Shown piece after piece: positions 45,744 to 55,756 of a stretch of 64,000 bases of DNA (positions within the stretch are counted from its first letter, which is position 1; each line of letters starts with the position of its first letter). The translations under genes and the position numbers were made by a program. This DNA comes from Ignavibacteria bacterium (GTDB lineage Bacteria; Bacteroidota; Ignavibacteria; SZUA-365), in the NCBI GenBank assembly GCA_016720835.1, contig JADKJW010000014.1:70526-134525 (forward strand), given 5' to 3'. The notes under the pieces were generated by a model that saw only the letters and a program-made list of their open reading frames with translations, was not told where the DNA came from and ran no database searches.

Positions 45744-47381
45744 TTATTTTTCGAGAAGCAGTTTTCTGACCATCAGCCGGTCCTTCACGCGGACGGTGAG
45801 CAGATAGAATCCCCGCTCGAGGCCGGCGGCGTCCGCCGTCAACGTGGTGCTCCCCTTTCGCAACGCGCCTTCGTGCAGGATGCGCCGCACGCGGCCCGCC
45901 GCATCGGTCAGCGCAACGCGCGCGTCCGCATCATGCTCCATCTCGAGAAGCAGCGCGAAGCGCCCGCTCGCGGGATTGGGAAAGACCGTCCCGAGGAAAT
46001 CGTTCGTGTGTGCGAGTACCTGCGTCCCGGTAGTCGTTGCCGGAGTTTCGCGCAACGCGAGTTGCAGCTTCCAACCGGGATTCACGCCCGATCCCGAATA
46101 CGCTCCCCGGTACGTCCAGTCGTACGACCTCCCGTTGAAGTCCTTGTCGAAATCCGTGAAGGTTGCGAAGCGCTCGGAACCTGTCGCCACGCCCTGCAAG
46201 GCGGCTGGAAGCGGATACAGGTTCAAGAGGGACAGCGTCGCGTCCGGCGCCCGCACGTGCGCCGCGGCGCCCGCGTACGTGCCCGTGATGTTGTCGACCG
46301 CATGAGCGGGAAGAAAGCCGCTCACGGGTTGCCCGGCGAACACCGCGTTCGCGCTGCACGCCTGCTCGTAGGCAGGGTCGGCGCCATAGAGACGAATGCC
46401 GCCCGTCGCGCCGTTCGCCAGGACGGTGTTGTGAAACACCGCGACGTTCCGCGGCTGGAAGCCGTTTTGACTCGTCACGTACACAGTGCGAAATCCCGAG
46501 GCCGCCTGATGGTTGACAACGACGTTGGCGTACAGCGCGGCGTTCCCCGTGATCTGCAGCATCGCCTCCACGGGATTCTCGTAGAAGAAATTCCCGTACA
46601 CCTCGTAGCGGTCGTTCGCGCCGACCCCGGTGGACGGGAAGGCGCCGAGCAGCAGCACCGGCCGCGCGTCCGCGCCGGTGGACGCGCCGCTCTCCTTGCT
46701 CATGACGTTGTAGCGGATGATCGTAACCTGCGAATCGACAGCGGTACCCGGAAATGCAAGGCGGACGGTATTCAGCTGATGCTTTATCTGCATGTCGTAG
46801 CCGACGCAATTGAGTACGAGATTGTTCTCGATCAGTCCGTTGACGAATGGCGCCTCGCCGTTGGAATTTCCGAGATAGAGTCCTGTGCCGGCCCCGATGA
46901 TCGTGTTTCCCCGGATCACCCAGCCCCATGCGCTGCACTTCGTGCTGATACCGACGATCTGCTGATTCGCGCCGTGATTGACGATGAGGAGATTCTCGAT
47001 AGTGATGTGATGCGCCCAGTTCCCCGACGTCCCCTCGGCCTTCACCGCGTCCACCTCCAGGTTCAGGCCGTCCACCTTCATGTTCTTGATGACGAGGTAC
47101 TGGCACAGGGTGATGCTGATGGTGTTGCAGCAGGAACGCGCCGTGAGCACGGTCGTGTACTCTCCTTCGACGCCCATGATGACGATCGGATTCTCCGCCG
47201 TACCGTTACGGCCCTTCAGAGACAAACCCTCGGCGTAGACACCCGCGGTCAGGAACAGCGTATCGCCGGCCACAAGTCCGTTGAGGTAGCCCGTGTAGTC
47301 GGCGGGTGTGGCGGTGATCCGCGCGGCACTTGCCGTCCAGTGCCCGAGAATGCAGAGCAGGAGGGCGCAGAATGTTTTCAT
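45744..47381 (-). CDS. T9SS-secreted right-handed beta-helix protein
   Basis: A 545-residue exported protein. The signal peptide is MKTFCALLLCILGHWTASA. The mature start ARITATPADYTGYLNGLVAG, followed by DTLFLTAGVYAEGL, is typical of polysaccharide-lyase-like or chondroitinase-B-type parallel beta-helices. Turns such as NPIVIMG, YLVIKNMKVDG, HHITIENLLIVN and VIRGNTIIGAG mark successive coils up to about residue 340. A T9SS sorting domain ends the protein (FLGTVFPNPASGRFA ... AAGRVRRILHEG ... LERGFYLLTV). No catalytic Lys/Arg pair could be assigned, so enzymatic activity is unproven. It converges with the metalloprotease gene; only 36 bases lie between the stops. Confidence 0.82.
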   Translation of the reverse strand: MKTFCALLLCILGHWTASAARITATPADYTGYLNGLVAGDTLFLTAGVYAEGLSLKGRNGTAENPIVIMGVEGEYTTVLTARSCCNTISITLCQYLVIKNMKVDGLNLEVDAVKAEGTSGNWAHHITIENLLIVNHGANQQIVGISTKCSAWGWVIRGNTIIGAGTGLYLGNSNGEAPFVNGLIENNLVLNCVGYDMQIKHQLNTVRLAFPGTAVDSQVTIIRYNVMSKESGASTGADARPVLLLGAFPSTGVGANDRYEVYGNFFYENPVEAMLQITGNAALYANVVVNHQAASGFRTVYVTSQNGFQPRNVAVFHNTVLANGATGGIRLYGADPAYEQACSANAVFAGQPVSGFLPAHAVDNITGTYAGAAAHVRAPDATLSLLNLYPLPAALQGVATGSERFATFTDFDKDFNGRSYDWTYRGAYSGSGVNPGWKLQLALRETPATTTGTQVLAHTNDFLGTVFPNPASGRFALLLEMEHDADARVALTDAAGRVRRILHEGALRKGSTTLTADAAGLERGFYLLTVRVKDRLMVRKLLLEK

Positions 47382-47421
47382 GGAGGTGTATCCTGCAACA
47401 TCTGACGGAATGGACGTCTAA

Positions 47422-47491
47422 CGCAGACCGCGCGCGCGGAGCCCGACTCCTCTACGCGGAAAGGAGCGATGCCCTGCGCGCGCGGTCTGCG
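47422..47491. repeat. Long inverted repeat between two minus-strand T9SS genes
   Basis: CGCAGACCGCGCGCGC (47422-47437) is the exact reverse complement of GCGCGCGCGGTCTGCG (47476-47491); a 38-base loop itself contains GGAG/CTCC. It lies just after the stop of the choice-of-anchor D gene and before the beta-helix gene. There is no T tract. It could be a rho-independent-like end or a structured leader. Confidence 0.65.
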
Positions 47492-47508
47492 ACGCGGAAG
47501 GTCGGGGA

Positions 47509-50452
47509 TCAGCGGACGACGAGCATGCGTCCGGATGCCTGGATGCCGTTGACGGACAGGACGAAGCGGTACATGCCCGCAGGCGTGGCGCTCGCGTCCC
47601 ACGAAGCCGAATACGAGCCTGTCGCGCGATCTTCATCCACCAGCAGCGCCAGGGTCTGTCCGATCATGTTCTCGACGCGCAGCGTCACCTTTCCCGCACG
47701 ATGCAATTCGAAGGGAATGGCCGTCGCGCTCACGACCGGATTCGGGAAATTCTGTCCGAGGGTGAAGCCCGCAACGGCGGCCGATGGTCCCTCGATGCCG
47801 GTGGAGAACTTGCCCTCACCTGTCACCGTGATCTTGTCGGGCGTCGATGCCGAATTGCTCACGAAGGTGATCGTGCCGTTCAGGGTTCCTGTGGTGCCCG
47901 GCGTGAAGCGCAGCGTGTCGGCGAAGGTGAAGCCCGGAGGGATGCTGAGCGTCGCCGGGATGCACCGTGAAGGCGGGATTGTCGCTCGTGATGCCGCTGA
48001 TGTGAAGTGTGTCGGGTTTCTTGTTCTCGATCATCACGAGCGTGTCGCGGAATGTCCCGATCGTCACTATGCCGAAGTTGAGAGACACCGGCGCGAAGAT
48101 CACATCGGCAATCCCGATCGTCGAGACGGTGATGGTGTCAGGGGATGTCGTGGAGTTTCCGGTCATCGCGAGCTTGCCCATCGCCGGCCCGAGATGCGTC
48201 GGCTTGCAGCGGATGCGTAGCGAGGCGGTCCCGAGCGGAACGGTGTTGAAGGCCGAGGGGACCGCGACGAACGCGTCGTCGTCGGACGTGATGGACGAAA
48301 CACGCAGGGTGTCACCGCTGGTGTTCCTGATCTCGATGATCGTGTCCATGGCCGTTCCGACCGGAAGATTGCCGAAGGCGATCACCCGCGGAGTGATCTG
48401 GACGGCCACATCGAAGAAGCCGGTACCAGTAATGAACATCGTGTCGGGCGAGGACAGCGCATTGCTCGTCAGGTTGATGCGGGAATTGATGGTTCCCGCC
48501 ACCTTCGGCGAGAAACGGATGCGCTGCGTGACGCTCTTTCCGGGCGCAACGTTTGCGATGCCGGGAGAGATGGTCACCGCCGAGTTGGTGGAATTCGCGA
48601 CGGTGATTTTCAGCGTATCGAGACCGGTGTTGTTGAAGACGATGTTCGTGTCCTTCAGCAGGCCGGTTTTCACGTAGCCGAAGTTGACCTTTTTCGCCAC
48701 AACCTCGAGTATCGGAGTGCCTGTGCCCGATCCCTTGACGCGGATCGTATCAGGCGACGTCCACGAATCGCGCGTGATGACGATGAATCCGTTGTCCGGA
48801 CCAGTGACCGTCGGGGTGAAGCGGATGGTGTCGTTGAAGGCCGTCCCGGAGGCGAGTACCTTCGAGGTCGGCCTGGGGACGAAGTTGGGATTCGACGAGG
48901 TGATCGAAGTGATATGCAGATCGTCGCCGCCGGAATTCGTGATATTGAGGGGACGGTCGCGTTTCTGTCCGATGGCGGTGATGCCGAAGTCGACGTTCTT
49001 GGTGGACAGGGTCATGGCCGGCTGCGATTTGGGATAGCTGCCATCGGCGAGCACCTTGAACGCGTACAGATTGGCGTTGTTGAAACTTTGGCGGTAGTCC
49101 TCCCATGCGAACACCCCGCCGCCGGATCCGTCGTTGAGGACGACGGGAGATGTCTGCGTGTTGGCCGCGCTGGAGATCAGGAGCCCGTCCGCCGGCCACA
49201 GGGCGTTGCCGTTTGCGTCGAGCCGCTGCGCGTAGATGTCGCCGTTGATGTTGCCGTTGCGGCGGTCTTCCCAGACGATGATGACGCCGCCCTGCCCGTC
49301 GCGCGCGATGTAGGGGATGTACTGGTTATTCGTCGCGGTGCAGATCGGGATACCGTTCGCGGCCCACATCGGCGCGCCCGCCGCGTCGAGGCGCTGCGCG
49401 TAGATGTCGCACGTCGCACCGCCGCGGAAATCCTCCCAGACCACGATGGCCTGGCCGCCACCCATGCCGACGATGGCAGGATGGTCCGACTTGCCGCCGG
49501 CGGTGGTAATTTTCGCCTCCGGCCATTTTTTCACTCCCAGGCTGTCGAGCCGCTGGGTGTACACGACCTGGGCGGTGGCGCGGAAATCCGGCCATGCGGT
49601 GACAACACCTCGCAATCCATCTTCATCCGTGACGGGATAGCCCTGACTCCCGGCGGATGTGCAAAGACCGATGCCCTTGTTGCCCCAGCGCAGGTACCCG
49701 CTGGCGTTGATGCGTTGCGCATACAGATCGTACTGGCCGCTCGCGCCGCCGATGAACCACTGCCACACGACGATGCACCCGCCGGCGCCGTCGGAGCAGA
49801 TCATCGGCATGTACTGGAACATGCCGCTGCCCCTGGTGATCGGCGACACGTAGCCGGCGCTGCTCCACGGGATGTTGCCCGACGAATCGATGCTGATGAG
49901 CATGATCTGGTTATCGAAATTTCCGCCCTGAATGTTGTCCATGAATGCAACGTACGCGCCACCCTTGCCATCGGTGCAGATGACGGGATCGCTCTGCTCG
50001 CGCGCCTTGAGTCCCATCGGAACCAGGTCGATGCCGCCGGACGCGTAGAGCGGGGTTCCCGTCGAATCGATGCGTTGAATAAAGATGTCGTTGTCCTGAT
50101 TGCGCACGTCCTTCCACACGATCCACGCGCCGCCGCGCTGATCGCTGACGATCTGCGGCTTGTTCTGCGACCCGAACACGGAGCAGACAGGCACGCCGTT
50201 CAACGCCCAGAGCAAATTGCCATTCGCATCCATGCGCTGCGCATAGATGTCGTACGCGTTTGTCATCGGACGTTCGTCTTCCCACGTGAAGATGGTGCCT
50301 CCCTTGCCGTCGCTGATGATGCGGACAAGCCGCTGGTTACGCGTTTCCAGGCAGAGGGGATTGTTCGCGGCGGGATTCGACGACCACTGGGCGAACAGCT
50401 CGGGGATCATCGCGAGGAACAGTGCGAGGCAGAAGGTAAACAAACGTACCAT
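47509..50452 (-). pseudogene. T9SS-secreted choice-of-anchor D repeat protein, frameshifted
   Basis: The start at 50452 gives a signal peptide (MVRLFTFCLALFLAMIPELF, then AQ). Residues about 25-420 consist of seven or more ~50-residue repeats of the type DGKGGTIFTWEDERP ... DIYAQRMDANGNLLWALNG. Four or five choice-of-anchor D (ASPM/SPD-2/Hydin-like) modules follow, each with VDFGITAIG or VNFGYVKTG starts and NTSGDTLRVSSI-like middles. At 47954-47959 (GCCGGG) one extra base breaks the frame within the last module. In the next frame the sequence continues as ATLSIPPGFTFADTLRFTPG and reaches a normal T9SS sorting domain (GQNFPNPVVSAT ... MIGQTLALLVDE ... TPAGMYRFVLS) with a stop at 47509. No other break is visible. 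As written, the protein would lack its sorting signal. Confidence 0.75.
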
Positions 50453-50660
50453 ACGGATACCTGATGAGATGTGAGGTGGGGATGCAACCGCGAAAAACGA
50501 AGCTACCATATTCCGTCATCCCGTTCAATTGCAAAATGCGTGCGACACTGAAACAACGGGCTGAAAGACGCATGCTATCGCACAATTACCGTCTCGCACA
50601 ACCATTGAGCAGCGCATGATACCGAATGCCATCACGCCTCGAATGTGCATCATGCATGCG

Positions 50661-51518
50661 TTAGAATCGATACGAAACGCTGACGCCTCCGGGCGATGCT
50701 CCGATGCGCAGACGCTCCGCCTTCGCGCCCGGGATCCCGTCGCGTCCGCGCTCGCGCGCGCAGACATACCGTCCGGTGATGACGCCGATGGCGGCTCCGG
50801 CGAACACATCGGAAGCCCAGTGCAGATCGCGGTAGATCAGCGAGAGACCCGTCACCCCGGCGACGGAATACGCGGCGATCTTCCAGAGGATATTGTCGCT
50901 CCGTTCCGCGAGCACCGTTGCGCATGCGAAGGCGATCATCGTATGCCCGGACGGAAGGGATTGATGCGTGTTGTCGAACTGCCCTGGATGGTAGGAGAAG
51001 GCGCCGTCATTCACGTAGGGACGCTCCCGCCCGGCCGTGAACTGGAGAAGAAAAGTCAGCGCTCCTCCGAAGATCATTGCCTCGCCCATCATCCGGGCGG
51101 TGACACGCAGCGAATCCGCGCCCAGCAGAAGGGCGGCGCCGTACAGCATGGCATCGGCAGCGGCGATCACTCCCGCCTTCCCCGGAAACGTGGCGTAGTA
51201 CGACGTCTTGTGCAGCGTGTACGAGTATGGCTGCCGCAGCAGCCATCGTTGCAGCGGTTCGTCCACCGCGAAGAGTCCCGCCGTCCCGGCCGACACCGCG
51301 CCGGCGAGGAGCCAGTCGCCGGCGTCGAAGGACGCGGGCGCGGACACATACCCCAGCGCGTCGCCCAGTCCGATGCTGAAGTCGTCGCTGAAGATCGCCA
51401 TGACCGACCGGTCCGCCACGGGCGTACTGTCCGTCTGCGCGACGGAGCACGCCGATGGAAGGACGGCGAGGAGGGCGAGAAGCAGTGCGCATCCCGGCGT
51501 GCGCGGCGAGGCAGGCAC
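50661..51518 (-). CDS. PAP2-family phosphatase, exported or membrane-bound
   Basis: A 285-residue protein with an N-terminal hydrophobic signal (CALLLALLAVLPSACSVAQ) and several further hydrophobic segments. The PAP2 phosphatase motifs are present in order: GRERPY (motif 1, Arg-Pro), LPSGHTMIAF (motif 2, catalytic His) and YRDLHWASDV (motif 3, Arg-His-Asp). Family members remove phosphate from lipid phosphates, undecaprenyl pyrophosphate or lipid A. The C-terminal tail ends GGVSVSYRF, which looks like a beta strand. It is 6 bases downstream of an outer-membrane barrel gene and probably in one operon with it. Confidence 0.85.
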   Translation of the reverse strand: MPASPRTPGCALLLALLAVLPSACSVAQTDSTPVADRSVMAIFSDDFSIGLGDALGYVSAPASFDAGDWLLAGAVSAGTAGLFAVDEPLQRWLLRQPYSYTLHKTSYYATFPGKAGVIAAADAMLYGAALLLGADSLRVTARMMGEAMIFGGALTFLLQFTAGRERPYVNDGAFSYHPGQFDNTHQSLPSGHTMIAFACATVLAERSDNILWKIAAYSVAGVTGLSLIYRDLHWASDVFAGAAIGVITGRYVCARERGRDGIPGAKAERLRIGASPGGVSVSYRF

Positions 51519-51524
51519 GGCGGT

Positions 51525-52283
51525 TCAGCCGATCAGGATGGAAATGCCGAGCATCGGCAGCACGCGAGTCTGTTTCTTCTTCGTCTCCAGATTGATCTCT
51601 CCGTTCGGAAGCACGATCACTCCCACGTCGAAGGCCCCGCGCGCTGCGAAGAAGCGCGCGCCGAACGCGTGCATCGAATGCATCGAACTCGCATCGAAGA
51701 AGTGCTCGGTCATCAGCGTGCAGCCGCGCGACACGCGCGATTCGTAGCCGAGACCGATGCCCGCGAGCAGTCCCGCGTTGAGTCCGATGCTGAAATCGCC
51801 GGCGATATCCGCGAAGCCCACGCCCAGCGACAGCGCGTTGTCGCGGTCGCCGATGGTGGTGACGGCGAAGACGCCTGGCAGCACGACGCGGTCCCAGCTG
51901 CTCCCCGACGGACGCACGCGCTCCTGCCCCCAGAACATCGCCGCCGCGCCGATCGCGATGCTCGTGATGCCGTCGTCGTAGATCGCGTCCTTCACGAACA
52001 GGTACGAATAGTACGCCTGTCCGGTGCCGAGCACGTTCCGGAAAATGTACACCCCTCCCGCGCTGATCTGCACGCCCTCCGCGACGCTGAACGCTCCGTA
52101 TGGAATGTACGGCGCCGCGAGGCCGAAACACCCGCTGCCCGCGGGCAGCGTGCGGCCTGTGGGCATGAGCAGCAGCGAGCACGCCGCGGGATCGCGCGGC
52201 GGCGCCGCGGCGGAATCCTCCTGGGAGCGCGCGGTGCATACCGCGAGCAGGAGACACAGACACACAAGACGGATCGCGCTCAT
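51525..52283 (-). CDS. Probable outer membrane beta-barrel protein of unknown function
   Basis: A 252-residue exported protein. The ATG at 52283 overlaps the stop codon of the DUF2164 gene by four bases (ATGA), which supports this start over an upstream one. The signal sequence is IRLVCLCLLLAVCTARS. The mature part alternates hydrophobic and polar residues (GVYIFRNVLGTGQAYYSYLF; AGLLAGIGLGYESRVSRG; GARFFAARGAFDVGVIVLPN), consistent with a small beta barrel. No family was recognised. Position between a DUF2164 protein and a PAP2 phosphatase suggests a role in envelope maintenance, as inference. Confidence 0.65.
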   Translation of the reverse strand: MSAIRLVCLCLLLAVCTARSQEDSAAAPPRDPAACSLLLMPTGRTLPAGSGCFGLAAPYIPYGAFSVAEGVQISAGGVYIFRNVLGTGQAYYSYLFVKDAIYDDGITSIAIGAAAMFWGQERVRPSGSSWDRVVLPGVFAVTTIGDRDNALSLGVGFADIAGDFSIGLNAGLLAGIGLGYESRVSRGCTLMTEHFFDASSMHSMHAFGARFFAARGAFDVGVIVLPNGEINLETKKKQTRVLPMLGISILIG

Positions 52284-52552
52284 CGCGCTCCCCCGCCCCG
52301 TCCCGCGCCCGCCCAGTACGTGAACTCCTTCTCGTGGCACACGCCTTCAAGATCGAGCACGCGAGCCTGGAAGTAGCTCTGCGCATCGCTGATGGCTTGA
52401 TTGTATATCGAAGGTCCGAGCTCCCTCACGCAGAAATCGAGGAGCAGCGTCGCGGCAAGATCACCGAGATCCGCGTCCAGGTTTTCGGCGAAGTAGCGCT
52501 TCAACGAAGCCTCGAGCAGCTTCGCGGTTTCAGGCGTCAAGGTGATTGCCAT
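52280..52552 (-). CDS. DUF2164 family protein
   Basis: A 90-residue protein with the DUF2164 pattern: KRYFAENLDADLGDLAATLL followed by LDFCVRELGPSIYNQAISDA and DLEGVCHEKEFTYW. Function is unknown. The C-terminal AGAGRGGGAR tail is not part of the family core. It is the first gene of a three-gene minus-strand set (DUF2164, barrel protein, PAP2), and its stop codon overlaps the start of the barrel gene. Confidence 0.88.
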   Translation of the reverse strand: MAITLTPETAKLLEASLKRYFAENLDADLGDLAATLLLDFCVRELGPSIYNQAISDAQSYFQARVLDLEGVCHEKEFTYWAGAGRGGGAR

Positions 52553-52631
52553 GTTCGCTCAGTCGCAGAAATCCTGAGTGAAAGTTTGTCGCTCAGGTAT
52601 TGACAGGTCGCTCTTCCGGCGCTGTTACCGC

Positions 52632-52680
<49 letters not shown>

Positions 52681-52764
52681 AGGTTCCGGTTTTCTCGACT
52701 CGCATGAACTTTGCAAGAACGAGTGGGGCATCGACGCGACAGTCCTTCCTTCTGCAACCGTTTC

Positions 52765-52794
52765 GGGGGGGGGGGGGGGGGCGGGGGGGGGGGG
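52765..52794. repeat. Poly-G tract 2 (G17-C-G12)
   Basis: Seventeen G, a C at 52782 and twelve G, 85 bases after tract 1 and with the same interrupted structure. Confidence 0.9.
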
Positions 52795-53094
52795 TGGCGC
52801 GCCGTGGGGCGATGAGGCCCTTACGCAGTTCTTCGTCCATTGCCAGCCATGCGGCTGAATCGGGTGCCTTTGGGATTGTATTGCACGGCCCGGCCTCTTT
52901 CGACGGAAATATTGTTTCGCGGCAAGGTACGATATTCCGCGCATTATGCCCACATCCTCGTGAAGGTGTTCCTCCGGCCGATCAATGCCTCCACCGAAAA
53001 CACCCCTTCAATTGAATGCGCCTTCCGGAGAGTTCACGCAATGGATGGAGCTACTCCGGTGCAGCGGAATTCCTCCGCGATGGCTCGTTGAGCT

Positions 53095-53354
53095 TCACGC
53101 TTCGCCGCGACCGCTGCTCTTCTCGCACAACGTCTTGAGGATGTCCAGCGCCTTCGGCCATGGCTCCGAAAGCGCTTCCTCGAATTCCGGTGACACATCC
53201 ATCTCGACACGGCACCCAGGTCCCAGGAACCTTCGAAATAGCACCCCTCCATGAAGGGAGCCGTCCAGAGCGTGTAGGTGTCGGGACGCAGCATCGTATC
53301 CCAGACGATCTTACGCGATGCGTTGATTCGTATGGAAAATGTCAGGCGTTTCAT
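53095..53354 (-). pseudogene. SRPBCC (AHSA1-like) domain protein remnant with internal deletion
   Basis: The ATG at 53354 begins MKRLTFSIRINASRKIVWDT, continuing to MEGCYFEGSWDLG, the first third of an SRPBCC/START-like protein. The sequence then jumps, in another frame, to EMDVSPEFEEALSEPWPKAL followed by DILKTLCEKS and a stop at 53095, which matches the family's C-terminal helix. The middle part (about 70 residues in a typical 150-residue member) is missing. The gene is therefore an internally deleted remnant. An AAAGGAA motif precedes the ATG. Confidence 0.7.
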
Positions 53355-53503
53355 GGTGTTCCTTTCGTGCATGAATGGGAGATTGGATGAGGGCCGCGTG
53401 TGTTCGTGCATCATGCGACAACGCGTCGACACGGGGTGATCCGTGCCGACGCGCGTCGGGAATGATGTCAAGAAAAGTCAGCGAAGAATCGCGACCGATA
53501 CTC

Positions 53504-55756
53504 CTAGCGCGAAACGGTGATCTTGTAGGTGGCCGCGCCGGTGCTCGTCTTCAGGATCGCGACGTAGGTGCCCGGCATGAGGCCGTTCATGTCCAGCGAT
53601 ACCGTGTGCTCGCCGCTCTCCATGGCTTCGTCCTTGTGCAGCGTCAACACTTCCCTGCCAAGCATGTCCTGCACCGTCAGGCTCACAGCGGTCGATGCGG
53701 GCAGACCGAAGCGAAGGGCCGTTGTGGTCTCCGTCACCGGATTCGGATAGACGCTGAGGATGGTCGGCTGCGCGACGGACTCGAAGAAGTTCGCGACGAG
53801 AATGCCGGAGTACTCTTCGGCGCCATTTCTGTCGATCTGCTTCAAACGGTAGAGGAGTTCCGCGCCAGCGTTCTTGGCATTGCGGTCGGTGAACGAATAC
53901 TCGTTGGGGACGTTGCTCGTGCCGTTGCCGGGGATGAATCCGACGGAAGTCCACGTCTGCGACCCGTCGGCGGAGCGCTGCACTTCGAAACCGAAGTTGT
54001 TCACTTCCGTTGCGGTCCGCCATCTGAGCAGGACATCCACATTCTGGATACGCGCGGTGAAGCTGACGAGCTGCACGGGCAGAAGCTGACAAAGCAGACG
54101 CGAGGACGGAGTGAAGAAGGCGTTCAAGGCCATGCGGGGGAGGTTCTCGAAGTTCCCGCCGCTCTGCCCGCCCGAGCTGGACGCCGTGTGATTATGACCA
54201 CCGCAGTAAAACACCCAGCCATAGTCGGCGATGTTCTGAAATCGCTTGGCGCTGATCTTCGTGTAGAGATTCGTCACATCGAAGTTGCTGTTCGTCCGCG
54301 CCACATCGATGAAGCCGTCGCGGTAGCGTGAACCCGAGGAGAGACGCCAGTACGGCGTCTGTGATGTGAGCGAATTTTCGAAGTCTCCGACGAACTGTCC
54401 GTAGCCGAGCGTCGCGCCCGTGTCCGGATATGCATACGAATTGCCGTCGGAAGTGGTGCTCCTGCTGATGCCTCCCGTGGGCGTCATGGTCGTAAACGTG
54501 CGTCCGTAGGTGGACCCCGCGCCCGAAGCATTTTCCAGCTCGTCGATGGCGGCGCACTGCGCGTACACGTTGCCTCCGTCCATCAGAAAATCGTGTATCG
54601 AGTTGATCTGCGTCGAGGTGATGCCCTCGTCGTGTGGCAACATGAGAATCGAGTAGCACGTCGGCGCACTCATCCCGCCGACCGACGGCATGGTGGTGGA
54701 TGTCGCGTACGCGGAGGAGGGAATGGACGCCTCGGCGAACACATTGACCAGTGCGGGAAGCTGGCTCGCGGAATTGTCGAAGATGAGCGCCTTGGGAATA
54801 TCCGACAGGGTATGCACCACGGGCACCGTGGTACTGAACGCCGTCAGGACCTGATGCACGGTCACGAGATTGAACGTGCTGTTCCGGAGTATCGGACCCG
54901 CAACGGCGGTATCCTGCACATCGATGATGAAGGCGCTGCCCTTGTAATTGAAGGACGAGGTGATGGTGGTGTCGCCGCGACGGCGCTTCACCTGATTCGC
55001 CGAAGCCTGGAAATCCGCGCCGTTGTGCGTCTTCGCCGTGGAGAAGGCCCACTTGACATCCACATTATTCGCGAGCAATGTGTACACCAGTCCGTAGGCG
55101 CGGCGAAGGCGCGACTGCTGGCCGCGGCGATTCTCGTTCCCCTGTCCCGAACCAACATCGAGATTGTTCATCGGAATGATGAGCGATCCTGCGTTGACGG
55201 ACTCGAACACGGCCTGCGGAATGCTGATGGGAGGGAGACCCGGCAGCGAGTAATACACCTGCACCTGCACGTGGTCGATATTCAGATCACCGCCGCCGCT
55301 GGTGGCATCGCAACGCACCATGAAGTTCGTCCCGCCAAGTTCCGCGACAGTCCATGCATGACCCCAGGTGTTGGATGCCCCGCCGATCGTAAAGACCGCA
55401 TCGTTCCCGCCGAATGCCGAGATCTGAATGGGTGGTGACGTGAAATTGCTGCCACCGTTCCAAGTGAGACTGACATCCAGATCCCTGCCATTGCTGCGGT
55501 TTCCCTCGACCTTGACGACGATCCCTTCGATGTTCGCATTGAAGGGGAGGCTGCTGAAATCGAAAGTCCCGTAATCGACGCGGTCGCTGCCGCTATTGAA
55601 CACCGCGTAAGTGTTGTTTGACGAATAGCCTTCCGCCGGGTTACTGACACTATTGTTGTTGGAAAAGCTTGTCGGGCTTTTCAGGCCGGTGTCCTGAGCG
55701 CGCACCAGTGTCATCGACGTGATCGCCAGCAGGACAAACAGAAGAAAAATTCGCAT
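53504..55756 (-). CDS. T9SS-secreted protein with glutamine-amidotransferase-like middle domain
   Basis: A 750-residue exported protein. The start at 55756 gives a signal peptide (MRIFLLFVLLAITSMTLVRA). Residues about 25-175 form a beta-sandwich (VVKVEGNRSNGRDLDVSLTW). A second part, about 190-560, has alternating alpha/beta segments with PKALIFDNSASQLPALV, CYSILMLPHDEGIT and SIHDFLMDGGNVYAQCAAID, the look of a flavodoxin- or amidotransferase-type fold; no catalytic residues could be assigned. An FN3-like domain (QLVSFTARIQNVDVLLRWRT) and a T9SS sorting domain (SVYPNPVTETTTAL ... MLGREVLTLHKD ... LMPGTYVAILK) follow. The gene is intact. Confidence 0.8.
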   Translation of the reverse strand: MRIFLLFVLLAITSMTLVRAQDTGLKSPTSFSNNNSVSNPAEGYSSNNTYAVFNSGSDRVDYGTFDFSSLPFNANIEGIVVKVEGNRSNGRDLDVSLTWNGGSNFTSPPIQISAFGGNDAVFTIGGASNTWGHAWTVAELGGTNFMVRCDATSGGGDLNIDHVQVQVYYSLPGLPPISIPQAVFESVNAGSLIIPMNNLDVGSGQGNENRRGQQSRLRRAYGLVYTLLANNVDVKWAFSTAKTHNGADFQASANQVKRRRGDTTITSSFNYKGSAFIIDVQDTAVAGPILRNSTFNLVTVHQVLTAFSTTVPVVHTLSDIPKALIFDNSASQLPALVNVFAEASIPSSAYATSTTMPSVGGMSAPTCYSILMLPHDEGITSTQINSIHDFLMDGGNVYAQCAAIDELENASGAGSTYGRTFTTMTPTGGISRSTTSDGNSYAYPDTGATLGYGQFVGDFENSLTSQTPYWRLSSGSRYRDGFIDVARTNSNFDVTNLYTKISAKRFQNIADYGWVFYCGGHNHTASSSGGQSGGNFENLPRMALNAFFTPSSRLLCQLLPVQLVSFTARIQNVDVLLRWRTATEVNNFGFEVQRSADGSQTWTSVGFIPGNGTSNVPNEYSFTDRNAKNAGAELLYRLKQIDRNGAEEYSGILVANFFESVAQPTILSVYPNPVTETTTALRFGLPASTAVSLTVQDMLGREVLTLHKDEAMESGEHTVSLDMNGLMPGTYVAILKTSTGAATYKITVSR

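Noticed and set aside
45723..45751. Terminator between the metalloprotease and beta-helix genes
   Set aside because: The CCGCC/GGCGG stem is only 5 bp and overlaps the stop region of the minus-strand gene.
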